A stretch of DNA of 64,000 nt from Mucilaginibacter sp. cycad4. Its GTDB lineage: Bacteria; Bacteroidota; Bacteroidia; Sphingobacteriales; Sphingobacteriaceae. A program made the translations under genes and the position numbers. The notes beneath the pieces were generated by a model. It did not search any database, was not told the origin of the DNA, and was given only the letters and a program-made list of their open reading frames with translations. The stretch lies in assembly GCF_034263275.1 (NCBI RefSeq), contig NZ_CP139559.1:1984001-2048000 (forward strand). Direction: 5' to 3'. Position 1 is the stretch's first letter. The number at the start of each line of letters is the position of its first letter. Positions 46,429 through 57,100 of the stretch are shown in pieces.

Positions 46429-48465
46429 TTAATCAGTAGCCGGGAGAGTTGGGGATGGCAGCGAAGAGGAACTGGATGACGTTGACGTGTGCGACGATGA
46501 TGAGGATGTTGAAGATGTTGAAGTGCTTGCGGGGGTACCGGACGAGTTTATCAACATAACCAGGTCAAAAACGGCAAGCGCAAATTCTTCAAGCTTTTCC
46601 GGTGGAACATTATTACCTAATTTTCGTAGCTCGATAATAGCGCCTTGTCTTATCTTTTCCGGGCTTTTTTCAGTCTCAGAATCGCCGATGTCGCCAATAG
46701 CTTTCATATCTCCCCAAAACATATAATTTTCAGGGTTAATTTTTCCATAACCACTCACAACGGTCTTTTGAAACAGATCTACATTCCTTTTTAAGAATGT
46801 TAAAATAGTTTGAATGGTAACAGTTTTATAACTATCGGATCCGCTAATATTCCTTTCCTCGGTTAAGCCGTCGGGAATAACCCGTCTGTCTAATCCTGTT
46901 AGGGCATCTATTTCTTCTTTCTCCTCCGGAGACAAAGAATTATAAAAAGGGAGCAAGCCATTTCGAAGCATAAACGGCATCCAGTATTTAAAATATCCGC
47001 CATCAGCCGGCTTTACTTCGCTCGTTATATTTTGGGCAAAACCGTATAACATTGCTGCGAAACTTATTGTTTTTTCTGACCCTGATTTAATTTCACTCCT
47101 GGCCTCACGCTGCGCAGTGGCCCATGCATCTTTAAATGCCCTTTGGTCTTCTTTTCCACTCCAGCCAAACAAATTTACCAACGCTGAAGGGGCACTCCTG
47201 TTTATTTCCGTGATTGGTGTTCGTAGCATTTCGTTTTTCGCTTCTGAAGCCGTACCGGTACCCAGTGCCACTTCGTCGCTATGTTTTGTTTCGATAGCCA
47301 TTTTGTCATCATCAAATGTTTTAAACGGCGCCTTGGTTAAATAATCAATCAATTGGGCAATCTTTTCAAATTTCACCCCGATTGTTGCCTGCGGATGGAA
47401 ATGTTTACTTCCTTTTATACGAAATGTTTCCAGGGCATTTTGCTCAACTGGTTCTTTTTTATGTTCTACTTCTACTTTATGCACTTTTTCTCCTTCATGC
47501 TCATCATCATCATCGTCATCATCGTCATCATCGTCATCATCGTCATCATCATCACTGGTATCCTCTCCGGCTTTTTCCCCCAAACTTATAGCTTTGTTTT
47601 CCTCTTTTTTCTCATCGCTGTCCTGTTGCAAAACTTCCATAATCAGCTTCATTATGGGTGCCACTTCATAATCCGGATCCCATTTAACTGTTTCTATGCC
47701 CATTACTTCGCCGCCATCCGTCACTTCATTTAAAAATGAGGTTATCCTTTTTATAATTCGCACCAGTTCGCCGCGGCCATCTTTGGTTTCGTCAACGGGT
47801 TTTGTTTTGAATTCTAATTCAGGCAGGTTGTCTGCACCGCCATCGGCTATCACGTCAAATAATTTTTCTTTGTCGGTACCTAATGTTGCAGTTTGTTTAA
47901 TTTCTTTTAAATTTTCAAAAATAATACTGTCATAAGCCTGAAATTCGAACCCTATCTTTCTTTGTATAACATCTGTTGTTGGCAAGGGGAGGTGGTTAGG
48001 TATGGTTACCGGTAGCTGCCGCGCTGTTTTTAGTTGTATGGCTTTTTGCCCCATCATATCCGCTTCTGCTTCAAGCGCAGGGTTATCATTTATAGCAAGC
48101 CCTTTGGCCTGTAAAGTGGGTTTAACACGGCCCTGCTTTTGCTGTACAACGTGCCAGGCTTCGTGCGGTAAGTGCTGTTCCTGACCCGGCCCCACGTGGA
48201 TCTGATTACCTTTAGCAAAAGCAAGGGCACCTGCTTGTGCCGGTTCGGCCGAGTTATAATTAACTTTTACATCATCCAGCGGCACACCAGAAAGATGCTC
48301 CACGCTGCTTTTTAGCCGGGGGGGTAAGGTATTGCCTGTAGTTTGGCTGGATTTATCCCGCTGCATAAACTGGGTTACCGCGGCAAAGCCTTTGGCTGCC
48401 TTATTGCCACCTTCGGCCGGCAAATGCGATGATTCTTCTTTTACGACTTTCTTTTCCCTGTTCAT
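46429..48465 (-). CDS. eCIS_core (DUF4157) cargo-type protein with amidoligase-like C-terminal region, poly-Asp linker
   Basis: 678 residues. N-terminal disordered leader, eCIS_core/DUF4157 domain (48-146) with HEAWH (101-105) and EAEAD (132-136). From 167 the sequence reads QRKIGFEFQA, ADNLPELEF and TKPVDE, then FHPQATIGVKF (356-366). This order of conserved acids resembles the COOH-NH2 ligase (amidoligase) fold, which I propose with moderate doubt. A run of 17 Asp (305-321) separates the two halves. The C-terminus ([15 protein letters not shown], then a Ser/Thr-rich tail) is shared with the next gene. Encoded convergently to the eCIS operon; effector role is inferred. Confidence 0.75.
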   Translation of the reverse strand: MNREKKVVKEESSHLPAEGGNKAAKGFAAVTQFMQRDKSSQTTGNTLPPRLKSSVEHLSGVPLDDVKVNYNSAEPAQAGALAFAKGNQIHVGPGQEQHLPHEAWHVVQQKQGRVKPTLQAKGLAINDNPALEAEADMMGQKAIQLKTARQLPVTIPNHLPLPTTDVIQRKIGFEFQAYDSIIFENLKEIKQTATLGTDKEKLFDVIADGGADNLPELEFKTKPVDETKDGRGELVRIIKRITSFLNEVTDGGEVMGIETVKWDPDYEVAPIMKLIMEVLQQDSDEKKEENKAISLGEKAGEDTSDDDDDDDDDDDDDDDDDEHEGEKVHKVEVEHKKEPVEQNALETFRIKGSKHFHPQATIGVKFEKIAQLIDYLTKAPFKTFDDDKMAIETKHSDEVALGTGTASEAKNEMLRTPITEINRSAPSALVNLFGWSGKEDQRAFKDAWATAQREARSEIKSGSEKTISFAAMLYGFAQNITSEVKPADGGYFKYWMPFMLRNGLLPFYNSLSPEEKEEIDALTGLDRRVIPDGLTEERNISGSDSYKTVTIQTILTFLKRNVDLFQKTVVSGYGKINPENYMFWGDMKAIGDIGDSETEKSPEKIRQGAIIELRKLGNNVPPEKLEEFALAVFDLVMLINSSGTPASTSTSSTSSSSSHTSTSSSSSSLPSPTLPATD
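47508..47558 (-). repeat. Trinucleotide run encoding 17 aspartates
   Basis: Seventeen GAT/GAC codons in the order of a nine-base GAT-GAC-GAT cycle, inside the second cargo-type gene. Low complexity invites in-frame length change. Confidence 0.85.
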
Positions 48466-48740
48466 GTGATTATTATGGGATACTTTAGTGCAATTTAAAA
48501 AACAATTCTGTTTTCCCGCTGATCCGGGTGTGCCGCCCTGGTATATCGTAATTTAAAACAGCACGATAAAACTGCCCGGTGCAATAACTATTGTGTGCAT
48601 AACATTTAGGTAACTAAATGAAATTAGCTGATGCATTGCATGATAATCACGCGATATTGGGTTTTATAAAAAATAACATCCTATAATTGAACATCCCGGT
48701 TCAAATGATACATTCCGCAGGAACGTAATTTGACAAGCAG

Positions 48741-50840
48741 TTACAAGGAAGAAGATGATACAGATGCCGACGAGGATACTGCCGGCGATGGCTCTGAAGA
48801 TAAACCGGGATGATGTATAGCATGAATAAGGTCAAAAACAGCCAGGGCGTAATTTATAAGCCCGCCTATCGGCATTCGGCTACCTAATTTTCTCAATTCG
48901 ATAATTGCTCCCTGCCGTATCTTTTCAACGGGCGACCCCGGGCCTGCCTGCGAAGGGCCAATATCATCGAGGCTCTTCATTTTATATTTTTTTTTCATGG
49001 TCTCACCAATTCTTATTTCGCCGTAGCCCGCCACCTCTTCATCTTGCAGTAGGTCGCTTACGTCTTTCTGTTCCTCCTTGTCCTCTTCATCTTGTCTATG
49101 TTCCGGCGTCTCTTTTTTCTTGATCAAATCAAGAAGTATTGCTTTAACAGTAGGTACGTTATCGGGGGCTATGTCATCTTTGTTGGGAATTGGCGTAACT
49201 TTTAAATTTAAAGTGTCGTCGATAAGTAATTGCTTTAATTCTAATATTTCACTTGGGTTAAGATTGTTAATAAACGGCCAAAGACCGGTCCTCAACATAA
49301 AAGGCATCATGTCTTTTATGTAAGCCTGCTGCCGCTTCGCCGACTTCGGCGCTTCTGTTGACTTAATGTCCTTAGGGTCCTTTGTATCCCTTGTCGGCAT
49401 AGGATCCCCAATCACGTTAATATCCGGATTTTCGTGGTTCTTTGCTAAGCCATAAGCAATTGCAGCAATTCCTCTAACTTTGGTCGATGTTATCCCCATA
49501 TTGCTTTTTGCTTGCTCCAGGCCCTGCCTGGATGTTAGTTTAAATGGTTTACGAACTGGGCCGCCGCCCCATCCAATAAGATTTGCATGCTTTTGTGGCT
49601 CCGATATTTTTTTTTCCTCATCTTTTGTTTCAGTAGCACTGGAAGCTTCTTCAATACCTCCGGTTTTAAGGGGGGCGCTGGTTAAATGCTCAATCAAATC
49701 AACTACATTTTCAAACTTTACACCCACAGTAGCTTGAGGAGAGAACATTTTTCCGCTTTTGTCTACAATAAACTTTGGAATTTCTAACAAATCTTCTTTA
49801 TACTTTTGGGGCAATTCTACCCTCTTTTTTTCTCTTTCAGCTTCTACTTGTTCTTTCTCTTTCCGTGATTTATCTGCTTGATCTTTAAGTTCTTCGTATT
49901 TACCGAAAACGACATCGAAATCGAAATCGGCATCGACATCCGGGGGCGTGGGATCTACTATTTCTTTTTCTGCAGGTTTGGTTCTTTCATTTTCTGCCAT
50001 CTCTGCAGCAAATTTAATGGTCACATTAGCCTCAAATCTTTCAGAAATTTTTTCTTCCCAGTCTAAACCCTTAATTTTTTCTAAAGGTAAATTATCTTCT
50101 ATCTGGCTTAAAAACTTCACTATATTAACCATGGTTTTCATAAGCTGTTCACGCCCGGCAGGGTTTTCGTCAACCGCTTCTGTCACAATTTCTAAATCCA
50201 GAGGTTTGTTACCGTCGGCAAAGTCATCACCCTCTACGTTAAACTCACCCTTAATTCCTCCTAAACGCTCCTTATTTTCAGTTATATTCCCTAAAAAAAT
50301 ACTATTAACTGCCTGAAATTCAAGGCCTATTTTGCGCTGTACTACACCCGCATATTGCGAAACCGGATTATAAAGCGGCGTTACGTGTAAATCGCCTGCC
50401 GTTTTCAGCTGCGCCGCACGCTGCCCCATCATATCCGCTTCTGCTTCAAGCGCAGGGTTATCATTTATAGCAAGCCCTTTGGCCTGTAAAGTGGGTTTAA
50501 CACGGCCCTGCTTTTGCTGTACAACATGCCAGGCTTCGTGCGGTAAGTGCTGTTCCTCACCGGGGCCGATATGTATCTGGTTGCCTTTGGCATAAGCCAG
50601 CGCACCTACGCGGGCGGGTGCCGGTGAGTTGTAGCTAACGCGCACGTCATCCATTGGCAGGCCCGAAAGCGCTTCCACGCCGCTTTTTAGCTGGGCGGGT
50701 AGAGCGTTGCCCGGGGTTTGGCCTGATTTATCCGGGTGCATAAACCGGGTTACGGCAGCGAAACCTTTGGCTGCCTTGCTGCTATCCTTAACCGCTAAAT
50801 GCGATGGTTGTTCTTTAACGGCTTTCGTTTCTCTGTTCAT
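48741..50840 (-). CDS. eCIS_core (DUF4157) cargo-type protein, paralog of the adjacent gene
   Basis: 699 residues, paralogous over its ends to the 678-residue neighbour: near-identical eCIS_core with HEAWH (101-105) and ALEAEAD, then [10 protein letters not shown] (168-177), [13 protein letters not shown] (213-225), [23 protein letters not shown] and the C-terminal [15 protein letters not shown] with a Ser-rich tail. The centre differs: a charged helical linker (about 310-360) replaces the poly-Asp stretch. Conserved acids in the order seen in amidoligase-like folds again appear. Tandem duplication with divergent linkers is typical of toxin families. No immunity-like gene is seen between them. 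Confidence 0.75.
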   Translation of the reverse strand: MNRETKAVKEQPSHLAVKDSSKAAKGFAAVTRFMHPDKSGQTPGNALPAQLKSGVEALSGLPMDDVRVSYNSPAPARVGALAYAKGNQIHIGPGEEQHLPHEAWHVVQQKQGRVKPTLQAKGLAINDNPALEAEADMMGQRAAQLKTAGDLHVTPLYNPVSQYAGVVQRKIGLEFQAVNSIFLGNITENKERLGGIKGEFNVEGDDFADGNKPLDLEIVTEAVDENPAGREQLMKTMVNIVKFLSQIEDNLPLEKIKGLDWEEKISERFEANVTIKFAAEMAENERTKPAEKEIVDPTPPDVDADFDFDVVFGKYEELKDQADKSRKEKEQVEAEREKKRVELPQKYKEDLLEIPKFIVDKSGKMFSPQATVGVKFENVVDLIEHLTSAPLKTGGIEEASSATETKDEEKKISEPQKHANLIGWGGGPVRKPFKLTSRQGLEQAKSNMGITSTKVRGIAAIAYGLAKNHENPDINVIGDPMPTRDTKDPKDIKSTEAPKSAKRQQAYIKDMMPFMLRTGLWPFINNLNPSEILELKQLLIDDTLNLKVTPIPNKDDIAPDNVPTVKAILLDLIKKKETPEHRQDEEDKEEQKDVSDLLQDEEVAGYGEIRIGETMKKKYKMKSLDDIGPSQAGPGSPVEKIRQGAIIELRKLGSRMPIGGLINYALAVFDLIHAIHHPGLSSEPSPAVSSSASVSSSSL

Positions 50841-50965
50841 GCGGAGGTTTATGGAAATGCTTTAGCTTAGGGCAATTTAAAAAATTAGATCAGCTTTTTT
50901 GGGAAGTTATTGTTTCGCAGTCAAATAAATCGTTTCCTGTATTTTTTGTCAAAAATAAACTGATT

Positions 50966-52567
50966 TTATGCCCCTGGTGCTACACCGGGCTGAGTTTGCT
51001 TTAACATGGATTCTATAAGGCTGGCGGCACCCTTATGGTTAGGGTCTAAAGCAAACGTTCGGGCAATAAATTTCAAGGCCTGTTCATCATTCTTGAGTAC
51101 GTAATAACACCCGGCGATATTGTAAAGCACCGCAGTATCCGGCGGATGTGCCTCCAACGAGTGCCCGAAGAAAAACAAAGCATCCTGATAGCAGCAAAGC
51201 TGATAAAATACCGAACCGATATCAAAAGCTAAATCGCCTTCCTCGCCCATGCTGTAATAATTGTTCCAAACCTCGTATAAAAGTAATTTAAAATTAGCTA
51301 TCTCATCGGGTTTGGCTTCTTCGGCTATGTACAGCAAACACGGCAAAAGATTTTTAAATATATTGGTGTCAAAGCACGATAGCCTGATGCAGGATTCCAT
51401 TTGCATCAGGTTCATATCGTAGCAGTTATCTACAAAATGCCTTTTCAGGCGAAAAAAGTCATCGGGGCCGAAACGCTCCACCTGGTTACGAAAAGCTGAT
51501 TTTGTTTCGGCGTAATCTTCAGGTACCTTAAGCGCCAATAAGGTGCATATACTAATTGATTGATGATTTTGACGGGTAGTGAGCGACAACGCCCCTTGCG
51601 CCGTAAAATATGTGTCGATAGCGTGAAAGTTGACATTTAAAGAAAAACCGCCGGCATGTTTAATAATCTGGGGTGGCATTTTGTCGTCCAGGTCCTGTAT
51701 TTGATGTCTTCCCTTATCGGCCGAGATCAGCAAAAAACCTTCGGCAGAAAGACGGTGTAAACGTTCAAGGCAGCCAATGGCAATGTGAGGGAACAATACC
51801 CACGAATCTTTGATGTTTTGGCGGTAATGATCTAAAAGGAGGTTTAATTCTTTTTCGGCGTATCGTGTGGCCGCGTCTGTAAGTTTACTGTGGTAAGTTA
51901 CCTCAATTTGTTGCATCAACTGGGTTGGAGTAGAGGTATCGTCATGCGGTTCGGGAACGGAAAGTACTGTTTCTCCATCGTAAACGTTGCGTCCGGTAAT
52001 GTAAAAAAGATCCTGTGGTACGCTGTCCCAAAGGTAGTTTGCTATTACCAGCAACGGTGTTTGCAGATGACCTTTTTTTAGAGTCAGCCCCTGCATTTGC
52101 AGGTTAAGCTCTGTAGTACATTTCACATCAAAAAAAGCAAAATCGAGCCAGTTTTTGTCGGTGAATTTTTTAAGTTTAGGATGATTTTTCCAAAAGGCAA
52201 TATTGTTAGCGGATAGGTCGCTCATGATATAAGTGAAGGGCGGCACCTCAAAGGCTGCACCTTCGCATAGCGTTTCCAGGCGTGTTAGCAGGTGATAGGC
52301 CAATCGCCCGGATCCGGTTCCCAGTTCAAGCAAATAGATGGTCTCTTTTTGAGCGGGAAAAAGCCGTACACGGTCACGGAGGAAAGCAAATATAAGTTCG
52401 GCATAGGCAGCAGCCACGGCCGAATTATTAGTGATATAGTGCGGCACATCGCCATCCCGCCAGGCCTTTATGCCGGCGTTTGTATAATAGTCGCGATGGA
52501 TTTTCCAAAGCAATGAATCGGAAAAGGAAGTATTGTGTTCAACAATATGCATTGTATTATCCCGCAT
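50966..52567 (-). CDS. SAM-dependent methyltransferase-like protein with C-terminal TPR
   Basis: 533 residues. Motif I LLELGTGSGR (79-88) in a Rossmann-type methyltransferase domain resembling the MidA/NDUFAF7 group, with TPLLVIANYLWDSVPQDLF corresponding to the family's mid-domain block in which the target-binding residues lie. Residues about 430-525 form TPR-like helices (ALFFFGHSLEAHPPDTAVLYNIAGCYY in parts). A second Met at residue 6 is an alternative start. The gene follows the cargo-type genes in the same direction, but the link to the eCIS is uncertain. Protein target unknown. Confidence 0.75.
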   Translation of the reverse strand: MRDNTMHIVEHNTSFSDSLLWKIHRDYYTNAGIKAWRDGDVPHYITNNSAVAAAYAELIFAFLRDRVRLFPAQKETIYLLELGTGSGRLAYHLLTRLETLCEGAAFEVPPFTYIMSDLSANNIAFWKNHPKLKKFTDKNWLDFAFFDVKCTTELNLQMQGLTLKKGHLQTPLLVIANYLWDSVPQDLFYITGRNVYDGETVLSVPEPHDDTSTPTQLMQQIEVTYHSKLTDAATRYAEKELNLLLDHYRQNIKDSWVLFPHIAIGCLERLHRLSAEGFLLISADKGRHQIQDLDDKMPPQIIKHAGGFSLNVNFHAIDTYFTAQGALSLTTRQNHQSISICTLLALKVPEDYAETKSAFRNQVERFGPDDFFRLKRHFVDNCYDMNLMQMESCIRLSCFDTNIFKNLLPCLLYIAEEAKPDEIANFKLLLYEVWNNYYSMGEEGDLAFDIGSVFYQLCCYQDALFFFGHSLEAHPPDTAVLYNIAGCYYVLKNDEQALKFIARTFALDPNHKGAASLIESMLKQTQPGVAPGA

Positions 52568-52639
52568 CTGTTTTTTTACTATGTTTTATACCAAATATAG
52601 CCTTAAACCGGCAAATCCCCTATGCTGAGCGTAAGCTCT

Positions 52640-52831
52640 TTACGGTAAAATAAAACAAAACAAAATGTACTCGATTCTTACGCGCTCAAGCGGGTGATGC
52701 CCCGCGTGTTTAGGAAGTGTGCCGTCCTCATCTGCATGGTGGTGCGGCGTAATGCCATGATATAGCAGCAGGGGGGCAAAACCCAGGAACAATAATGTTT
52801 TGCTAAACCATCTCACCATACAAAATAGCAT
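52640..52831 (-). CDS. Possible small His-rich membrane protein
   Basis: 63 codons from an internal Met (a 91-codon form starts at 52915): MLFCMVRWFSKTLLFLGF then an HHHADEDG stretch and a hydrophobic end. One hydrophobic helix with a His cluster resembles small Bacteroidota proteins of unknown role, but nothing else supports it. Confidence 0.25.
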   Translation of the reverse strand: MLFCMVRWFSKTLLFLGFAPLLLYHGITPHHHADEDGTLPKHAGHHPLERVRIEYILFCFILP

Positions 52832-53121
52832 ATCTCTTGTTCGTAGAACTCGGTAAACTAAACTGCAACTGGTTGACTTCCATGATTTAATGGATTTTCC
52901 GGAGTCACTGACCACACGATTCCGGGTCCCCGGTTCGCCCGGTAGTGTTTAAAGTGCGCTTGCAATAAGGTTAATAGAATAATCAAGCTGTCATGGAGCT
53001 GTTGCTTTTCAACTTCAGAGTAAAATGATCAAACACCGGAATCTTCAGATGTCGTGTTTAAATTAAATTTATTAACGCATTTTTGTACACCTCAACTCAA
53101 TTTAGTAGGTTATTGATTTAT
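52832..53121. other. Gap without confident gene
   Basis: Non-coding or weakly coding sequence between the methyltransferase region and the small membrane protein. No repeat, RNA or terminator identified. Confidence 0.4.
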
Positions 53122-53367
53122 ATGTCAAAATTTATTTCTACCAGTATAGGTTGGCTTGGCGTAGTTTTATGTACACTCGGCTACCTTTTATTAAGCTTAA
53201 AGGTACTTAAAGCCGAATCATGGCTGTTTCAGATGTTAAATATTCTTGGCGGCCTGTGCCTGGCAGCAACAGCCGTTAATTCGCAGGACCTTCCCAACGC
53301 AGCTGCAAATGTACTGTGGATGTTTATTGGTATGTATGCTTTGGGCCGGCAGTTACGCAACCGTTAA
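53122..53367 (+). CDS. Small two/three-helix membrane protein (CBU_0592-like)
   Basis: 81 residues from the ATG at 53122; an in-frame TTG at 53083 is less likely. Hydrophobic segments WLGVVLCTLGYLLLSL, LFQMLNILGGLCLAAT and NVLWMFIGMYALG, with the Asn-Gly/Leu pattern of the short CBU_0592-type membrane proteins often found beside regulators in Bacteroidota. Converges with the TetR gene and overlaps its end by 15 bases. Function unknown. Confidence 0.7.
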   Translation: MSKFISTSIGWLGVVLCTLGYLLLSLKVLKAESWLFQMLNILGGLCLAATAVNSQDLPNAAANVLWMFIGMYALGRQLRNR

Positions 53368-53961
53368 TTGAGGGATCTCTAAAAACTCATAAGCTTTTTG
53401 TTTGTAAAAGTTCAATCTTTGGATGTAGGCTGCCATGTCATTCTCCAGTGAGAGATAGAAATAAGCACCATCAACTAATACAAAAATAAAGTCGGCGGCT
53501 GTTTGCGGGGCCTTAATTGTGGTTAGCCCTTTTTCGTTGCATTGTTCAATAATCGCCGCCAAACCTTGACGCAATGAATCGAGGATGACCTTGTATTTCG
53601 ATTTGATCTTTTCCTCGCGGAAAGCCAGGGCATAAAAAGTGTAGAAAAGCCCGTCGTCAAAAAGCAGGTTCCACTCTTTCGAAAACAGCATTTCAACAGT
53701 ACGCTGCAGGTTTTCTAAAGTTGCCTGATCTTTATCTTTAACAGTGTATATCAATAAGTAACTTTCCAGGATATGATCGATAAGTGCGTAGGTGAGGTCT
53801 TCCTTGGTTGCAAAATAATGTAAAATCAAACTCGGGTTAATATCCATAACCTTGGCAATTTTAGCTATCGAGGTATTTTCGTAGCCTTCCTTTTTAGCCA
53901 CTTCATAAAACATCTTGATTATTTCCAGTTGTCTTGTTTCCTTAAGACTTTTGCGACCCAT
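53353..53961 (-). CDS. TetR/AcrR-family transcriptional regulator
   Basis: 202 residues. N-terminal helix-turn-helix (about 30-56: TSIAKIAKVMDINPSLILHYF and ATKEDL) typical of the TetR family, followed by an all-helical ligand domain with aromatic residues (LFYTFYALAF; VDGAYFYLSL). The gene is divergent from the susC operon, and a perfect palindrome lies between the two genes, so it very likely represses itself and the operon until a ligand binds. The ligand is unknown. Confidence 0.92.
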   Translation of the reverse strand: MGRKSLKETRQLEIIKMFYEVAKKEGYENTSIAKIAKVMDINPSLILHYFATKEDLTYALIDHILESYLLIYTVKDKDQATLENLQRTVEMLFSKEWNLLFDDGLFYTFYALAFREEKIKSKYKVILDSLRQGLAAIIEQCNEKGLTTIKAPQTAADFIFVLVDGAYFYLSLENDMAAYIQRLNFYKQKAYEFLEIPQLTVA

Positions 53962-54015
53962 CTTTTGTAGCGATTTTGTTGCAAACTACTAAAAAGAAAT
54001 CTGCATAATCAAATT

Positions 54016-54053
54016 ATTAATAAATTGATTGACTGTTCAATCAATTTATTAAT
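54016..54053. promoter_or_regulatory. Perfect palindromic operator, probable TetR site
   Basis: ATTAATAAATTGATTGA (54016-54032), four bases CTGT, then TCAATCAATTTATTAAT (54037-54053): both 17-base arms pair perfectly. The core TTGATTGA-CTGT-TCAATCAA fits TetR/AcrR operators. It lies 55 bases before the TetR start and 86 bases before the susC start, where it could block both promoters. Confidence 0.85.
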
Positions 54054-54138
54054 CCCTGCTTAACTTCGTATTAATATCGGATAGGGAATTTAGTCGGCGG
54101 TTTAAACCCTCGTCTAATTAAAAATAACTATCAAGCAA

Positions 54139-57100
54139 ATGAAAAAAAAGCTACTTTGGATCTTCCTGCTCCTGTTTACCATAAGCAGCGGCTTTGCCCA
54201 GGGAATCACCGTAAACGGTGTAGTATCTGATGCAAAAACAAAAGAGACGCTGCCCGGTGTAAACATTAATGTAAAGGGCACAAATTTGCGTATCGCCACA
54301 AACAAAAATGGTGCATATACGCTTACCGATTTGAAACCAGATGCCGTGCTGGTTTTTTCATTTATGGGATATAAGCCCGTAGAAACCCCGCTGAACGGGA
54401 GAACGAAAATTGACGTTTCCTTATCAGATGACTTCGCCAACCTGAACGAAGTTGTAGTGGTAGGCTTTGGTACCAAGAAAAAGATCAACATCGCCGGCGC
54501 CATCGACCAGATTTCCGGAAAGCAACTGGAATCAAGGCCGCTTGCTAACGTAATTCAGGGTTTACAGGGCCTGAGCCCGGGTTTAAATATCACCTATCCG
54601 GGTGGTGCGCCTGGTACAGTGCCAACCATTAATATCAGGGGCTATACGTCAATTAACGGCGGTTCGCCCCTGATCGTTATCGATGGTATCCCGGCAACAA
54701 GCAATGACGACCTGCTAAGGTTAACCCCCTCTGATATTACGTCGTTCACGGTACTCCGCGATGCAGCGTCTGCGGCTATTTATGGCGCAAGGGCGGCATT
54801 TGGTGTGATCCTTGTAACCACCAGGCAAGGCATTGCAGGCCATAATACCATCAGCTATAACACTTATACATCATGGGCTAAACCAACCTTGCTGCCAAAA
54901 CCCGTAACCGACCCTTATATTTTTTCGAGGGTACTGGAAACCTCTACCGATAATACCCCGTGGGATTATGTCAACTACTCTGACGAGTATTACCGCTGGG
55001 CAAAAGAAAGATCGGATAACCCATCAATTGCCGATACCCGCCTTAATCCAACAGACCCAACCAAATGGGAATACATGGGGAGTAACGACTGGTATAAATA
55101 TTTCTTCAATAACGCCAGTTCATCTCAAAGCCACACCTTAACATTCTCGGGCGGCGCCACTGTAAACAATAAGCCGCTTACGTATTATCTTTCTGCCGAT
55201 TATACTAAGGATAACGGCTTAAACAAACTTACCGATGATTACTGGAGCCGCTACGGGCTGAGATCTAAAGTGGGTTTTTCGCCTGTTTCATGGCTAAAGA
55301 TTGATAATAACCTGAGCATCTATCAAACCAAACGCGCGCTGCCAAACTCAAGCATAACCGATTTGTACTACCTGATGCCTACCGATGTGGCTACCAACCC
55401 CGACGGTACATGGGCAAATACATCGGCCGGCAGGTTGGCTGCTAAGCTTACTGATGGCGGCAACAGCCTCCAAAATATGTTCGGTTTTCAGAATATTACC
55501 AGCGCCGCCGCTTTATTTCTAAATGGCGACTTGCAGGTGAATGCCGACGCTTCATTTAAAAGAGAGCTGTGGAAGACACATACCGACACAAAAAAATATA
55601 AAATTGGTTACGGCCCGAATGATATCAGGGAAGAAGGCGGGACAGGATCGGTAAGCGAAGGCAACGGTTATTTATATAACAACGCTTTTAACGTATACTC
55701 AACCTACAAAAAAACATTGGGCGATCATTTTTTTAGCGCCATGGTGGGTTTTAACAGTGAAGATTACAGCTACTCTACCGTTAATGCGGGTAAAGATGTA
55801 CTGATCTCTTCTTCATTACCGTATTTATCGCTTACCAGCGGTACGGCTACTGCAAGCGGCGGCTACTCGGCATACGCCACAAATAGTGTATTTTCAAGGT
55901 TGAACTATACTTTTAAAAATAGATATATCCTTGAGGCTACCGGAAGGTACGATGGTTCGTCACGTTTCCCGGTTTCAAAAAGATGGGGCTTTTTCCCTTC
56001 GGCTTCTGCAGCATGGATAGTAAGCGGCGAAAACTTTTTTAAACCGCTGGCACCTGCTGTGTCAACATTTAAACTGCGCTCATCGTACGGCGATCTTGGC
56101 AACCAGAACGTGGGCGACTTTGGTTATATCCAGTCGCTTGCAACAGGAACTTCGGGTTACCTGATTGGAGGTGCCGGCCAAAACCAGATCATTACAGGCG
56201 CACCCGGCCTGAATGTTGACCCGCAAACATATACCTGGGAGAGGGTTTCAACCCGTAACTTTGGTACCGATATCGGTTTGTTGAATGATAAGTTGTCGTT
56301 TACTTTTGATTACTACATCCGCGATACCAAGGGAATGCTGACCGCCGGCCAGGAACTTCCGGGCGTATTGGGCACCGGGGTGCCACGCCAAAACGCTGCC
56401 GATCTGCGCACCAAAGGCTGGGAGTTATCAATATCATATCGGGATAGGTTTGAGCTTGGTTCAAAACCATTCAACTTTGATGCTAAAATATTCATTGCCG
56501 ATTCAAGATCTAAGATCACTAAATTTAAAAACGACCAGGGTTTGTTTTCCAATTATCGCGTAGGGCAGGATATCGGCGAGATTTGGGGACTTCAAAACGA
56601 CGGTTTGTTCCGCAGCAAAGAAGAAATTGCCGCTCTTGATGAATCGGCGATTGTTCCATGGGGCGCTTTATCTATCGTAGAAGGCTGGCCTAAATACAAG
56701 GACCTTGACGGAAACGGAAAGATAGAAACAGGCTTAAGCACTAAAAATCCTAAGGATTTAAAAATAATAGGTAACAGTACAGATCGCTATACTGTTGGGG
56801 CTAATATCAATATGGACTGGCGTGGCATTGACCTGGCCGTATTCCTTCAGGGTGTTTTGAAAAGAGATTTCTATCCGCATCATTACCTGTTCTGGGGCCC
56901 GTACCAACAGCCTTATGCCAACGTATACCCCTGGAATTTGAACTACTATCGTGGTGCGGCAGATTCGCCGGAGCAAAGGGCTAAGCACTCCGCTTCTTAT
57001 ATTGCCGCCGGCCTTGCCGATGCCAATACCAATTCAGAATATCCTGTATTACAATCATGGCTTGCCGATGCCAATTATGGCAGTGGTTTGGATATCCCGC

